From assembly GCF_024346375.1 (NCBI RefSeq), contig NZ_JAGQCV010000005.1:62001-126000 (forward strand): a stretch of 64,000 nt of DNA. Reading direction: 5' to 3'. The stretch is from Synechococcus sp. ATX 2A4 (GTDB taxonomy: Bacteria; Cyanobacteriota; Cyanobacteriia; PCC-6307; Cyanobiaceae). The notes under the pieces are model-generated. The model made no database searches and was not told the DNA's origin. It saw only the letters and a program-made list of their open reading frames with translations. Below are positions 18,555 to 26,523 of the stretch, piece by piece (the first letter of the stretch is position 1; the number at the start of each line of letters is the position of its first letter). Position numbers and translations under genes: made by a program.

Positions 18555-19829
18555 TCAGGCTTCCGTTTCCAGCTTCAGCTGCCGGCACAGCCACGGCAGG
18601 CTCAGCCCCTGCACGCAAAGGTTGAAGAACACCACCACGAAGATCACGGCTTCCACCAGGTTCTCCAGCTGGGGAAGCTCGGTTGAGGAGAGCCCTGGCA
18701 GCGAGGGCAGCGACTTGGTGACGCTGTAGCCCAGGGCGATCGGCACCGCCCCGCGCAGGCCGCACCACGAGATCAGGGCGCCGGCCCGCCAGTCGAACGG
18801 CGACCAGCGCTGGAAGACCAGCACGCTGAGGGGGCGGGCCACCAGCATCAGACCCAGGGCCACCAGCGCGCCGGGCAGCAGGGCGCCGGGAATGCTGGTG
18901 GCATCGATCAGCACGCCGAACAGCAGAAACACCGTGATCTGCATCGTGGTGTTGAACGGTTCGAGGCTGTGCTCCAGCAGCTCCGGGGTGATCAGCTTGT
19001 TGTCGTAGATGTTGTTGGCCAGGAACAGGCCCGTCACGTAGGCGGCGATGAACCCCGAGCCCCCCAGCAGGCTGGCGAAGCCATAGGAGGCCAGGGCGAT
19101 GGCGATGCCCACCACCAGGATCTGGTCCTGGCTGGTGATCAGGCGGTTGAGCACGAACTGGGCCAGGTAGGTGAGGATCAGGCCCACCAGGATGCCGCTG
19201 CCCACGCTTCTGATGAAGCCCTGCAACTGATCCAGCAGCGCCCCGCCTTCGCTGCCCCCCTGGCCGCTGAGACCCAGGATCAGAAACAGGAACAGGATGG
19301 CGGCCGGATCGTTCACCGACGACTCGAACTCCAGCAGCGAGCGCACCCGCACCGGGATGCGGTCCTGCACCCCCCGCAGCACGCTCAGGGTGGCGCCGGC
19401 ATCGGTGGAGCCCAGGCAGGCGGCCACCAGCAGGGCCAGGGTGAGCGGGATGGGGTTGCCCAGCCCGGCAAACACCAGCCAGATCAGGCCGCCGAGCAGC
19501 AGCGACGACACGGCCACCCCGCCCACCGCCAGCAGCACGCCGTACCCCAGGAATCCGCGGATGTGCTGGGTGTCCGAGTTCAGCCCCGCCACGAACAGCA
19601 GCATGCTCAGGGTCACGGTGTTCAGGGCATCCACCGCCGTCACCGACAGCAGGCTGGGTCCGGGCTGGATCGCCACACCGAGCAGGAGGATGCCGAGGAT
19701 GGCCGGCACCCGCAGCTGCACCGCCACCCGGCTGGCCACCAGGGTGGCCAGGTACGTCGCGGAGATGATGGCCAGAACTCCGGGCAGGGAAAGCTGCAGG
19801 CCGGTGGCCACGGGTTCGCTCGGGGTCAT
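18555..19829 (-). CDS. Na+/H+ (cation/proton) antiporter, NhaP/CPA1 type
   Basis: A 424-residue polytopic protein with about 12 membrane helices. The core ion-site motif FESSVNDPAAILFLF (Asn-Asp in a helix) and SWCGLRGAVPIALGYS near the C-terminus are hallmarks of CPA1/NhaP antiporters. It would extrude Na+ in exchange for protons at the plasma membrane. The open frame continues upstream, but the Met at 19829 begins MTPSEPVATGLQLSLPGVLA and overlaps the stop of the upstream symporter gene by 4 bases. The overlap implies linked production of a Na+ exporter with a Na+-driven importer. Confidence 0.92.
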   Translation of the reverse strand: MTPSEPVATGLQLSLPGVLAIISATYLATLVASRVAVQLRVPAILGILLLGVAIQPGPSLLSVTAVDALNTVTLSMLLFVAGLNSDTQHIRGFLGYGVLLAVGGVAVSSLLLGGLIWLVFAGLGNPIPLTLALLVAACLGSTDAGATLSVLRGVQDRIPVRVRSLLEFESSVNDPAAILFLFLILGLSGQGGSEGGALLDQLQGFIRSVGSGILVGLILTYLAQFVLNRLITSQDQILVVGIAIALASYGFASLLGGSGFIAAYVTGLFLANNIYDNKLITPELLEHSLEPFNTTMQITVFLLFGVLIDATSIPGALLPGALVALGLMLVARPLSVLVFQRWSPFDWRAGALISWCGLRGAVPIALGYSVTKSLPSLPGLSSTELPQLENLVEAVIFVVVFFNLCVQGLSLPWLCRQLKLETEA

Positions 19830-21199
19830 GGGTTGGGGCTGGGAGAAGGGGCCAGCGGTGGCGCCTGGTCGGCGAACCACTGGAACAGGAAGGGGGAGAG
19901 CAGCAGCAGGCTGAGCAGGTTGGGCAGCACCACCAGCGCTTCCACCAGTTCGGCGAACAGCCAGAGGCTGCCGCCGCCCACCGGGGCCAGCAGCACCAGA
20001 GCCCCACACCAGCAGCAGCGGTAGGGGAGGCGCCAGCGGTTTCCCCCCAGGAACAGCACGCAGCGCTCGGCCACGACGCCGGCGCTGAGGATGGTGGTGA
20101 AGCTGAACAGCACGATGGCCAGATGGCTCACCCCCAGCCATCCCGGCCCGGCCCAGGTCATCGCCGCATCCACCAGGGCCAGGGGACCGCGGCCAGCAGC
20201 GCTGCCGCCGGCGACGCCACTGGCGATCAGCAGCAGGCCGAGGGCGGTGCACAGGGCCGTGTCGAGCAGGTTGGCGAGCATGGCGATCGAGCCCTGGCGC
20301 AGGGGATCGGCGGGCCTGGCGGCCGCCAGCACGATCGCCGCACTGCCCGTGCCGGCCTCACTGGAGAACACCGCCAGGCGCACCGCGGTGTTCACCGTCA
20401 CGGCCACCCCGCCGCCGGCGATCGCGCCAGGGGAGAGCGCCCCCTTGAGCACCTGATCCAGTGCCGCGGGCAGGACAGCGGCGTGCTCCAGGAGGAGCAC
20501 GGCCATGGCCAGGCCATAGCCCAGCACCATCAGGGGCACCAGCACCGCCGACAAACGGCCCACCCGCCGCAGGCCGCCACTGAGCACCGCCGCCGTGGCC
20601 AGGGCTGTGACCAGGCCGGTAAGCAGGGGAGGACTGCCCAGGTCCTGGGCCGCCACAGCGGCCAGCTGGCCCACCTGCAGCCCGTTGGCGGAGCCGAAGG
20701 CCGAGAGCACCGTCATCGCGGCGAAGAGCACCGCCAGCCAGCGCCAGCGCCGGTGCAGCCCCCGCTGGATCGTGAGCATCGGGCCGGCCAGCACGCTGCC
20801 ATCGCCCTGGGGCCTGCGGAAGCGAACCGCCAGGGCCGTGTCCGCGAATTTCAGGGCCATGCCCACCAGCGACACGGCCCACAGCCAGGCCAGCACCCCG
20901 GGCCCGCCCAGGGTCACCGCCACGGCGGTGCCGGTGATGTTGCCGATGCCAACGGTGCCCCCCAGGGTCACCAGAAAGGCCGTCCAGCTGTCCAGTTCGC
21001 CGTCCGCGGCGCCCGGCTGGCCGGCGCTGCCGATGGCGGGCCCCGGGTTGCGCAGGCTGCTCCAGAGCTGGCGAAGGCCGTAGGGAATCAGCCGCCAGGG
21101 GCCGAAGTTGAGCCCCAGGCACAGGAACACCGCCACGAAGCACACCCAGTCGGCCAGAAGACCCCACACGAAGCGGTGGAGTGCCGCAACCACTTCCAT
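19826..21199 (-). CDS. Sodium:alanine/glycine symporter (AGCS family)
   Basis: A 457-residue membrane protein of the AGCS family. The hallmark AVFSSEAGTGSAAIVLAAA segment and the N-terminal FLVTLGGTVGIGNITGTAVA substrate-site pattern identify it. It would import alanine or glycine with Na+. Transmembrane segments fill most of the length; the ~15 C-terminal residues are Pro/Ser-rich. The stop at 19826 overlaps the NhaP-type antiporter start. It is divergent from gatB with only 32 bases between starts. Substrate preference cannot be read with certainty. Confidence 0.92.
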   Translation of the reverse strand: MEVVAALHRFVWGLLADWVCFVAVFLCLGLNFGPWRLIPYGLRQLWSSLRNPGPAIGSAGQPGAADGELDSWTAFLVTLGGTVGIGNITGTAVAVTLGGPGVLAWLWAVSLVGMALKFADTALAVRFRRPQGDGSVLAGPMLTIQRGLHRRWRWLAVLFAAMTVLSAFGSANGLQVGQLAAVAAQDLGSPPLLTGLVTALATAAVLSGGLRRVGRLSAVLVPLMVLGYGLAMAVLLLEHAAVLPAALDQVLKGALSPGAIAGGGVAVTVNTAVRLAVFSSEAGTGSAAIVLAAARPADPLRQGSIAMLANLLDTALCTALGLLLIASGVAGGSAAGRGPLALVDAAMTWAGPGWLGVSHLAIVLFSFTTILSAGVVAERCVLFLGGNRWRLPYRCCWCGALVLLAPVGGGSLWLFAELVEALVVLPNLLSLLLLSPFLFQWFADQAPPLAPSPSPNP

Positions 21200-21231
21200 A
21201 GGATCGGCCCTGATCGGCAGGCGATGGGCTC

Positions 21232-22752
21232 ATGGTGGCTGACGGTGCAGCAAGCGGGGCGGCAAGTGGTGCGGCAAATGGGCCAGCGAGCGGGGAGTGG
21301 GAGGCGGTGATCGGTCTGGAAACCCACGTGCAGCTGGGCACCGCCAGCAAGATCTTCACCGCCGCCTCCACCAACTTCGGCGACGACCCCAACACCCACA
21401 TCGATCCGGTGGTGATGGGCCTGCCGGGCACGCTGCCGGTGCTCAATGCCAAGGTGCTCGAGTATGCGGTGAAAGCGTCGCTGGCGCTCAATCTGCAGGT
21501 GGCCGAGCACAGCAAGTTCGACCGCAAGCAGTATTTCTACCCCGATCTGCCGAAGAACTATCAGATCTCCCAGTTCGACCAGCCGATCGCCGAAAACGGC
21601 TGGATCGAGGTGGAAGTGGCCGAGAAGGGTAAAGACACCTACCTGAAAACGATCGGCATCGAACGGCTCCACATGGAGGAAGATGCCGGCAAGCTCGTCC
21701 ACGCCGGCAGCGACCGTCTGGCGGGCAGCACCCACTCACTGGTGGATTACAACCGCGCCGGTGTGGCCCTGGCGGAGATCGTCAGCAAGCCCGATCTGCG
21801 CACCGGCCGGGAGGCGGCGGAATACGCCTCCGAGATCCGCCGGATCATGCGTTATCTGGGGGTGAGCGACGGCAACATGCAGGAAGGTTCGCTGCGCTGT
21901 GACGTCAACATCTCCGTGCGCCGCGGGCCCGATGAACCGTTTGGCGTGAAGGTGGAGATCAAGAACATGAACTCCTTCTCCGCCATCCAGAAAGCCTGCG
22001 ATTACGAAATCGCGCGCCAGATCAAGGCGATCGAGGCCGGTGAACCGATCCACCAGGAAACGCGGCTGTGGGATGAGAGCAAGCAGCTCACCAAGAGCAT
22101 GCGCAGCAAGGAGGGCAGCAGCGACTACCGCTACTTCCCCGAGCCCGATCTGGGCCCGATCGAGGTCACGCCAGAGCGGCGCGAAGCCTGGCGGGCCGAA
22201 CTGCCCGAGCTGCCCGCCGCCAAGCGCCACCGCTACGCCGAGCAGCTGGGGCTGTCGATCTACGACGCCCGCGTGCTCACCGATGAGCGGGGCATGGCCG
22301 AATACTTCGAAGCGGCGGTGGCGGCCGGCGCCGATCCCAAAGGGGTGGCCAACTGGGTGACGGGCGACATCGCCGCCCACGTGAATGCCAACCGCCTCGC
22401 GCTGGCGGAGCTGCCGCTCAAGCCGGAGCAGCTTGCCGAAATGGTGCAGCTGATCGACTCCGGCGTGATCAGCGGCAAGATCGCCAAGGAGCTGTTGCCG
22501 GAGCTGCTGGAGAAGGGCGGCTCCACCAAGGCGATCGTGGCCGAGCGCGGCCTCGGCATGATCAGCGACCCCGCAGCACTCACGGCGATCGTGGAGGAAC
22601 TGCTGGCGGCCCATCCCGAGGAAGTGGCCGCCTTTCGCGGCGGCAAGAACAAGCTGCAGGGCTTCTTCGTGGGGCAGCTGATGAAGCGCACCGGCGGCAA
22701 GGCCGACCCCAAACTCGCCAACCAGATCCTGATCGCCAAGCTGAACGGCTGA
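21232..22752 (+). CDS. gatB: Aspartyl/glutamyl-tRNA(Asn/Gln) amidotransferase subunit B
   Basis: A 506-residue subunit of GatCAB, which amidates misacylated Glu-tRNA(Gln) and Asp-tRNA(Asn). Motifs include WEAVIGLETHVQLGTASKIF, the metal and tRNA-site region QYFYPDLPKNYQISQFDQP, and the C-terminal YqeY-like tail ending GQLMKRTGGKADPKLANQIL. The first ~22 residues are a low-complexity Ala/Ser/Gly run before the conserved WEAVIGLE, so the true start may be slightly internal. It is divergent from the AGCS gene and monocistronic as seen. Confidence 0.97.
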   Translation: MVADGAASGAASGAANGPASGEWEAVIGLETHVQLGTASKIFTAASTNFGDDPNTHIDPVVMGLPGTLPVLNAKVLEYAVKASLALNLQVAEHSKFDRKQYFYPDLPKNYQISQFDQPIAENGWIEVEVAEKGKDTYLKTIGIERLHMEEDAGKLVHAGSDRLAGSTHSLVDYNRAGVALAEIVSKPDLRTGREAAEYASEIRRIMRYLGVSDGNMQEGSLRCDVNISVRRGPDEPFGVKVEIKNMNSFSAIQKACDYEIARQIKAIEAGEPIHQETRLWDESKQLTKSMRSKEGSSDYRYFPEPDLGPIEVTPERREAWRAELPELPAAKRHRYAEQLGLSIYDARVLTDERGMAEYFEAAVAAGADPKGVANWVTGDIAAHVNANRLALAELPLKPEQLAEMVQLIDSGVISGKIAKELLPELLEKGGSTKAIVAERGLGMISDPAALTAIVEELLAAHPEEVAAFRGGKNKLQGFFVGQLMKRTGGKADPKLANQILIAKLNG

Positions 22753-22905
22753 GGTCTGAACCCGGCACCCGCCACCGCGCGCGGCTGTCTTTACCGGGTT
22801 GCTCAATCCCCCCTGTCGGCCCGACGCTCGCAAGGGCGAGGCTCAATGCCGTCGTTGACCCAGGTGCGACGCTGAACGGTGCCATATGAACGCATGATGA
22901 CAAAC

Positions 22906-22935
22906 TTTGTAAAGACTGAGAGAAGCATGTATATT
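22906..22935 (+). promoter_or_regulatory. Candidate sigma-70 promoter upstream of the HpsJ-like gene
   Basis: TTTGTA at 22906-22911 and TATATT at 22930-22935 are separated by 18 bases in an AT-rich pocket of an otherwise GC-rich gap. Start would be near 22942. Pattern match only. Confidence 0.35.
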
Positions 22936-22942
22936 TCCTGTC

Positions 22943-23056
22943 CATTGCCCCCTTTGGGCGGCCTTGTTCCGGCTGGATCCCTCCTTGTGCGGCCGGCTTC
23001 CTGATAGACCCATGAGAGTGGGCTGATCGGTCAACCCCTGGACGCCAGCCGGCCCC
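22943..23056 (+). promoter_or_regulatory. Potential structured 5' leader of the HpsJ-like gene
   Basis: The leader between the candidate promoter and the coding region contains CCGGCTGG (22969-22976) that can pair with CCAGCCGG (23045-23052), enclosing ~70 bases, plus a smaller GCCCCCTTTGGGC hairpin near 22947-22959. No known riboswitch motif is recognised. It might be a structured UTR, a small RNA or chance in GC-rich DNA. Confidence 0.25.
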
Positions 23057-23914
23057 ATGGCGTTGGTCCCTGCCTGGGTGTGCAGCACCCGCCGGCCGTT
23101 TCACGATTCCCGCCGCGAACCTGATGTGAACCCTGCTCGCCCCAGCCTCTCCACGCTCACGAAGCCGTTCTCTGAACCGGGCAGTCAGCCGGTTCCGGTC
23201 AGTGCCGTGCTGAATGGAGCCGCCACCTGTCTGTTCATCGTGTTCGCGATCACCGCGCTCACCTTGTTCCTGCCGCTCGATCCCACCAACCCCTCCTGGC
23301 AGCTGCGCCTGATCGGCGGTGTGATCAACGGAGCCCCCTTGGCCTTGCTGGGATTCGTGTTATTGCATGGAGCCGCCCATCTGGATCCGCAGCAGTCCCG
23401 CTATGGGGTTCGCCTGGCCACGGCCCGGCAGCGGGCGCTGCTCGCCGCCATCGGCTTCGTGGTGCTGGTCCCCCTCCAATGTGTGGCCATCTGGACACTC
23501 CTCTCAAGAGATGAGAATCAGCTGGAGCAACGCAGGGCCACCACTGAGGCCACCTTCGTGACCTTGCGCGAAGCCGTGCAAAGGGCCGGCACTCCTGAGG
23601 CATTGAAGCTGCAGATGCGCGCCCTGCGTGGCCCCACGATCAGCGAGGAGCAGCTCAAATTGCCGATCGCCACCCTGCGCGAGCAGACCATGCGAGCGCT
23701 GTTTCGCGCCGAAGCGGTGATGAACCAACAGCTCAGCGGCCTCGATCAGAAGGCCATCATGGAGCTGGTGCAGAGCGGTATCCGCATCGGTGTCTCCAGC
23801 CTGGCCTATGCCTTCGCCTTCGCACTTGGTGCCGTGATGGGCCAGCCCTTAATTCTGCGGCGAATCCGTAAGGGGCTGCAGTGGTCGTCACGGCGGATAT
23901 TACGAGGCCTTTAA
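23057..23914 (+). CDS. HpsJ-like membrane protein (cyanoexosortase/polysaccharide-associated)
   Basis: A protein of up to 285 residues. It has two N-terminal hydrophobic helices around the line LFLPLDPTNPSWQLRLIGG and LALLGFVLLHGAAHLD, a third near AAIGFVVLVPLQCVAIWTLL, a charged, probably extracytoplasmic coiled region (about 150-225) and a C-terminal helix. The pattern of a DPxNPxWQL segment between helices recalls HpsJ-like proteins, named from hormogonium polysaccharide loci and associated with cyanoexosortase systems. That is a pattern judgement and not certain. The GTG at 23126 is an alternative start that removes a non-conserved N-terminus. Its 3' end overlaps the convergent coaE stop by 15 bases. 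Confidence 0.55.
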   Translation: MALVPAWVCSTRRPFHDSRREPDVNPARPSLSTLTKPFSEPGSQPVPVSAVLNGAATCLFIVFAITALTLFLPLDPTNPSWQLRLIGGVINGAPLALLGFVLLHGAAHLDPQQSRYGVRLATARQRALLAAIGFVVLVPLQCVAIWTLLSRDENQLEQRRATTEATFVTLREAVQRAGTPEALKLQMRALRGPTISEEQLKLPIATLREQTMRALFRAEAVMNQQLSGLDQKAIMELVQSGIRIGVSSLAYAFAFALGAVMGQPLILRRIRKGLQWSSRRILRGL

Positions 23915-24547
23915 GCCGCTCACGGCCCTGGCCAACTGAGCAGCTAACCCTTCTGCTCCGTTGCGATTGTCAATCACCACATCGGCCAGGGCACGTTTGC
24001 GCTCCAGGGGCCACTGGGCCTCGATTCTGGCCCTGGATTCGGCCGCAGAACGGCCATCGCGCGCCATCAACCTGGCCTGTTGTTCTGCGGCGTCGCAATC
24101 CACCAGCCAGATTTCCGAGCAGAGTGGCTCAAAGCCCGCTTCAAAGAGCAGAGGAATCATCAGCACCACAGCCGGTGCCTCCGCCAACGCCGCCAGTTCC
24201 TGTTCAAACCTTTGGCGCACCAATGGGTGCACCAGGTGTTCCAGCCAGCGTCGCTCCACCGGATCGGCAAATACCAACTGGCCGAGGGCTTGCCGGTCAA
24301 TGACGTTCGCATTGTTCGGTGTTGCACCGGAAGTGGAAGGCGCAACGCAGGCCATCAGCACGTTCTGCCCATAGCGCCTGATAACAGCCTGGGTGGCAGC
24401 AGTGCCGGGAGCGAGCGCGTCCTTGGCATAGCGATCGGCGTCAAGCACCGCCAAACCAAAGTTTTCCTCCAACAAGCGGGCCACAGTGCTTTTCCCTGTA
24501 GCGATGCCACCGGTGAGGCCGATGCGACGCTGGTTGTGGAGCATCAC
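23900..24547 (-). CDS. coaE: Dephospho-CoA kinase
   Basis: A 215-residue P-loop kinase for the last step of coenzyme A synthesis. The start reads MMLHNQRRIGLTGGIATGKST with the Walker A motif GGIATGKST at residues 13-21, then VLDADRYAKDAL, and the lid/CoA-site region PLLFEAGFEPLCSEIWLVDC. A short insert with Asn/Ala (around residues 70-85) is slightly unusual. The gene tail overlaps the convergent HpsJ-like gene by 15 bases, leaving no room for a terminator. Confidence 0.95.
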   Translation of the reverse strand: MMLHNQRRIGLTGGIATGKSTVARLLEENFGLAVLDADRYAKDALAPGTAATQAVIRRYGQNVLMACVAPSTSGATPNNANVIDRQALGQLVFADPVERRWLEHLVHPLVRQRFEQELAALAEAPAVVLMIPLLFEAGFEPLCSEIWLVDCDAAEQQARLMARDGRSAAESRARIEAQWPLERKRALADVVIDNRNGAEGLAAQLARAVSGLKAS

Positions 24548-24570
24548 GTGGATGATCCGTGCTCAGAGCA

Positions 24571-25011
24571 TTATTTGAATTGCAAAACCCAACCAGTCGG
24601 AGTTTTGTCGCTTGCATTCACCACCGCAAAGCTGGAATCAAGAGAGCGCCCAGCGGCGAGGTGAATCCGCATACGCCGAAAGAGTTCCGCTGTGAACGCG
24701 CGCGCCTCGACTGGAGACAGGCTCATTTTTATCGAGACGTTGGTAATGATTTGATTAATGCCAATGATTGTTGCCTCTGTAGGCGCTGTTGCTGCGATAT
24801 TGGTGTGTTGAGCGATGAAGTCTGGCTTGAGTTGATCAGCCGAAAAGTTGCCGATCGATACCATGACTTCGTACTGAAGCTCGTTTGGAATATCACCGCT
24901 GAACACGCGATCTGCCGGGATGTTTTCAATCCAGCCTAGGTCTGAAGTGAACAGTGCCACCATCGCGCTGGTGTCACCTGCGAACAACTTGAGATACTCA
25001 GCTTTCGGCAT
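24571..25011 (-). CDS. Hypothetical protein, atypical composition
   Basis: A 146-residue soluble-looking protein starting MPKAEYLKLFAGDTSAM. No signal peptide or membrane segment is evident, and I recognise no family. The frame runs to 25101 but the upstream codons look non-coding. The gene is visibly richer in A/T than its neighbours, with codons such as AAT, GAT, ATT and TTT being common, which fits recent acquisition. It lies 23 bases upstream of coaE on the same strand, so the two may be cotranscribed. An alternative reading is a diverged orphan in this lineage. Confidence 0.6.
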   Translation of the reverse strand: MPKAEYLKLFAGDTSAMVALFTSDLGWIENIPADRVFSGDIPNELQYEVMVSIGNFSADQLKPDFIAQHTNIAATAPTEATIIGINQIITNVSIKMSLSPVEARAFTAELFRRMRIHLAAGRSLDSSFAVVNASDKTPTGWVLQFK

Positions 25012-25200
25012 TGTCAAGTCACAGCTCTTCGAAAAACTAGCACCTGTTCTCACCCTCCCCAGGGCTCCTCGCCTCTCGGCTGTGTGACTTTCCCCATCCA
25101 TTTGCCGGGTTGCTGAGCCGCCCGCTCATCTCACCTCCAGCCGCTGGCCGTCTCCCATCCCCCGCCCCCCGAAGATGGCAGCAGCAGCTGCCGGCGCCCC

Positions 25201-26454
25201 ATGACCCCCATCCCCGCCCCCTGGCTGCCCGTGCCGGGTGGTCTCACCGCCCCCAGCGGCTTCCTGGCGGCCGGCAGCACCGCCGGGCTGAAGGCCTCCG
25301 GCAAGCCCGATCTCTCCCTGCTGCTGGCCCCGGCAGGGGCGGTGTGCGCCGGCAGCTTCACCACCAACCGGGTGCGCGCCGCCTGCGTGGATCTCTGTGA
25401 GCAGCGGCTGGCGGCCAGCGGCGGCCGGGCGCGCGCCGTGCTCACCAATTCAGGCCAGGCCAATGCCTGCACCGGCGAGCGCGGCCTGGCCGACAGCCTC
25501 ACCGCCACCGCCGCCCTCGCCGCCCGGCTGGAGCTGGCGCCGGAGCAGGTGCTGATCTGCTCCACCGGGGTGATCGGCGTGCCGATCCCGATGCCCACCC
25601 TGCTGGCGGGCCTCAATCCGCTGGTGGCGGCCCTCAGCCCCGAGGGGGGCGCCGCCGCCGCCACGGCGATCCTCACCACCGATCTGGTCGACAAGCAGAT
25701 CGCCCTGGAGGCCCACCTGGGCGGCCGCACCGTGCGCCTCGGCGGCATGGCCAAGGGCTCGGGCATGATCCACCCGGCCATGGCCACCATGCTGGGCTAC
25801 CTCAGCTGCGATGCCGGTGTGCCGGCGGAGCTGTGGCGGGGCATGGTGCAGCGTGCGGTCGACCGCTCCTTCAATGCGATCACGGTGGACGGCGACACCA
25901 GCACCAACGACACGTTCCTGGCCTTTGCCGCCGGTGAACCCCTGAGCCCCGAGCACTTCGAGGCGCTGGAGGCCGGCCTCATGGCGGTGTCGCAACACCT
26001 GGCCCGCGCCATTGCCCGTGACGGCGAAGGGGCCACCTGCCTGATCGAGGTGCAGGTGGAAGGGGCCGCCACCGAGGCTGGCGCCCGCGCCATTGCCCGC
26101 ACCGTCTGTGGCTCGTCGCTGGTGAAGTGCGCCATCCACGGCCGTGATCCCAACTGGGGCAGGATCGTGGCCGCCGCCGGCCGCGCCGGCGTGCCCTTCG
26201 ATCCCGAGGCGGTGGCGCTCTGGCTGGGGGAGCACCAGCTGATGGCCGCCGGCCAGCCCCTGCCCTTCGATCGCCCCGCCGCCAGCACCTATCTGCGCGC
26301 CTGCGCCGCCGGCACCTATCTCGGTGGCCCGGGCCCTGCGGGCGACACCGTGGCCATCCGGCTGCTGGTGGGCGACGGCCCGGGCCAGGGCCTGGCCTGG
26401 GGCTGCGACCTCTCGGATCAATATGTGCGCATCAACGCCGACTACACCACCTGA
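25201..26454 (+). CDS. argJ: Bifunctional glutamate N-acetyltransferase/amino-acid acetyltransferase
   Basis: A 417-residue Ntn-hydrolase-type enzyme that recycles the acetyl group in arginine synthesis. The autocleavage site sits in AMATMLGYLSCD (the catalytic Thr), preceded by GGMAKGSGMIHP. Other landmarks are VLTNSGQANACTG, AITVDGDTSTNDTFLAFA and GRDPNWGRIVAAAGRAGV. Length is standard. The start fits an ATG after a pyrimidine-rich stretch with no obvious Shine–Dalgarno site. It sits divergent from the hypothetical gene and upstream of the Fe-S membrane protein. Confidence 0.96.
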   Translation: MTPIPAPWLPVPGGLTAPSGFLAAGSTAGLKASGKPDLSLLLAPAGAVCAGSFTTNRVRAACVDLCEQRLAASGGRARAVLTNSGQANACTGERGLADSLTATAALAARLELAPEQVLICSTGVIGVPIPMPTLLAGLNPLVAALSPEGGAAAATAILTTDLVDKQIALEAHLGGRTVRLGGMAKGSGMIHPAMATMLGYLSCDAGVPAELWRGMVQRAVDRSFNAITVDGDTSTNDTFLAFAAGEPLSPEHFEALEAGLMAVSQHLARAIARDGEGATCLIEVQVEGAATEAGARAIARTVCGSSLVKCAIHGRDPNWGRIVAAAGRAGVPFDPEAVALWLGEHQLMAAGQPLPFDRPAASTYLRACAAGTYLGGPGPAGDTVAIRLLVGDGPGQGLAWGCDLSDQYVRINADYTT

Positions 26455-26523
26455 TTCCCATGGACCTCAGTGGGTGGCGCGAATGTTTGATCGCTAAGGT
26501 CAGCCCACCGATTTCAGGGCCCG

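Noticed and set aside
22759-22800. AACCCGG…CCGGGTT as a gatB terminator
   Set aside because: Arms are only 7 bp, the loop is long and no T-run follows.
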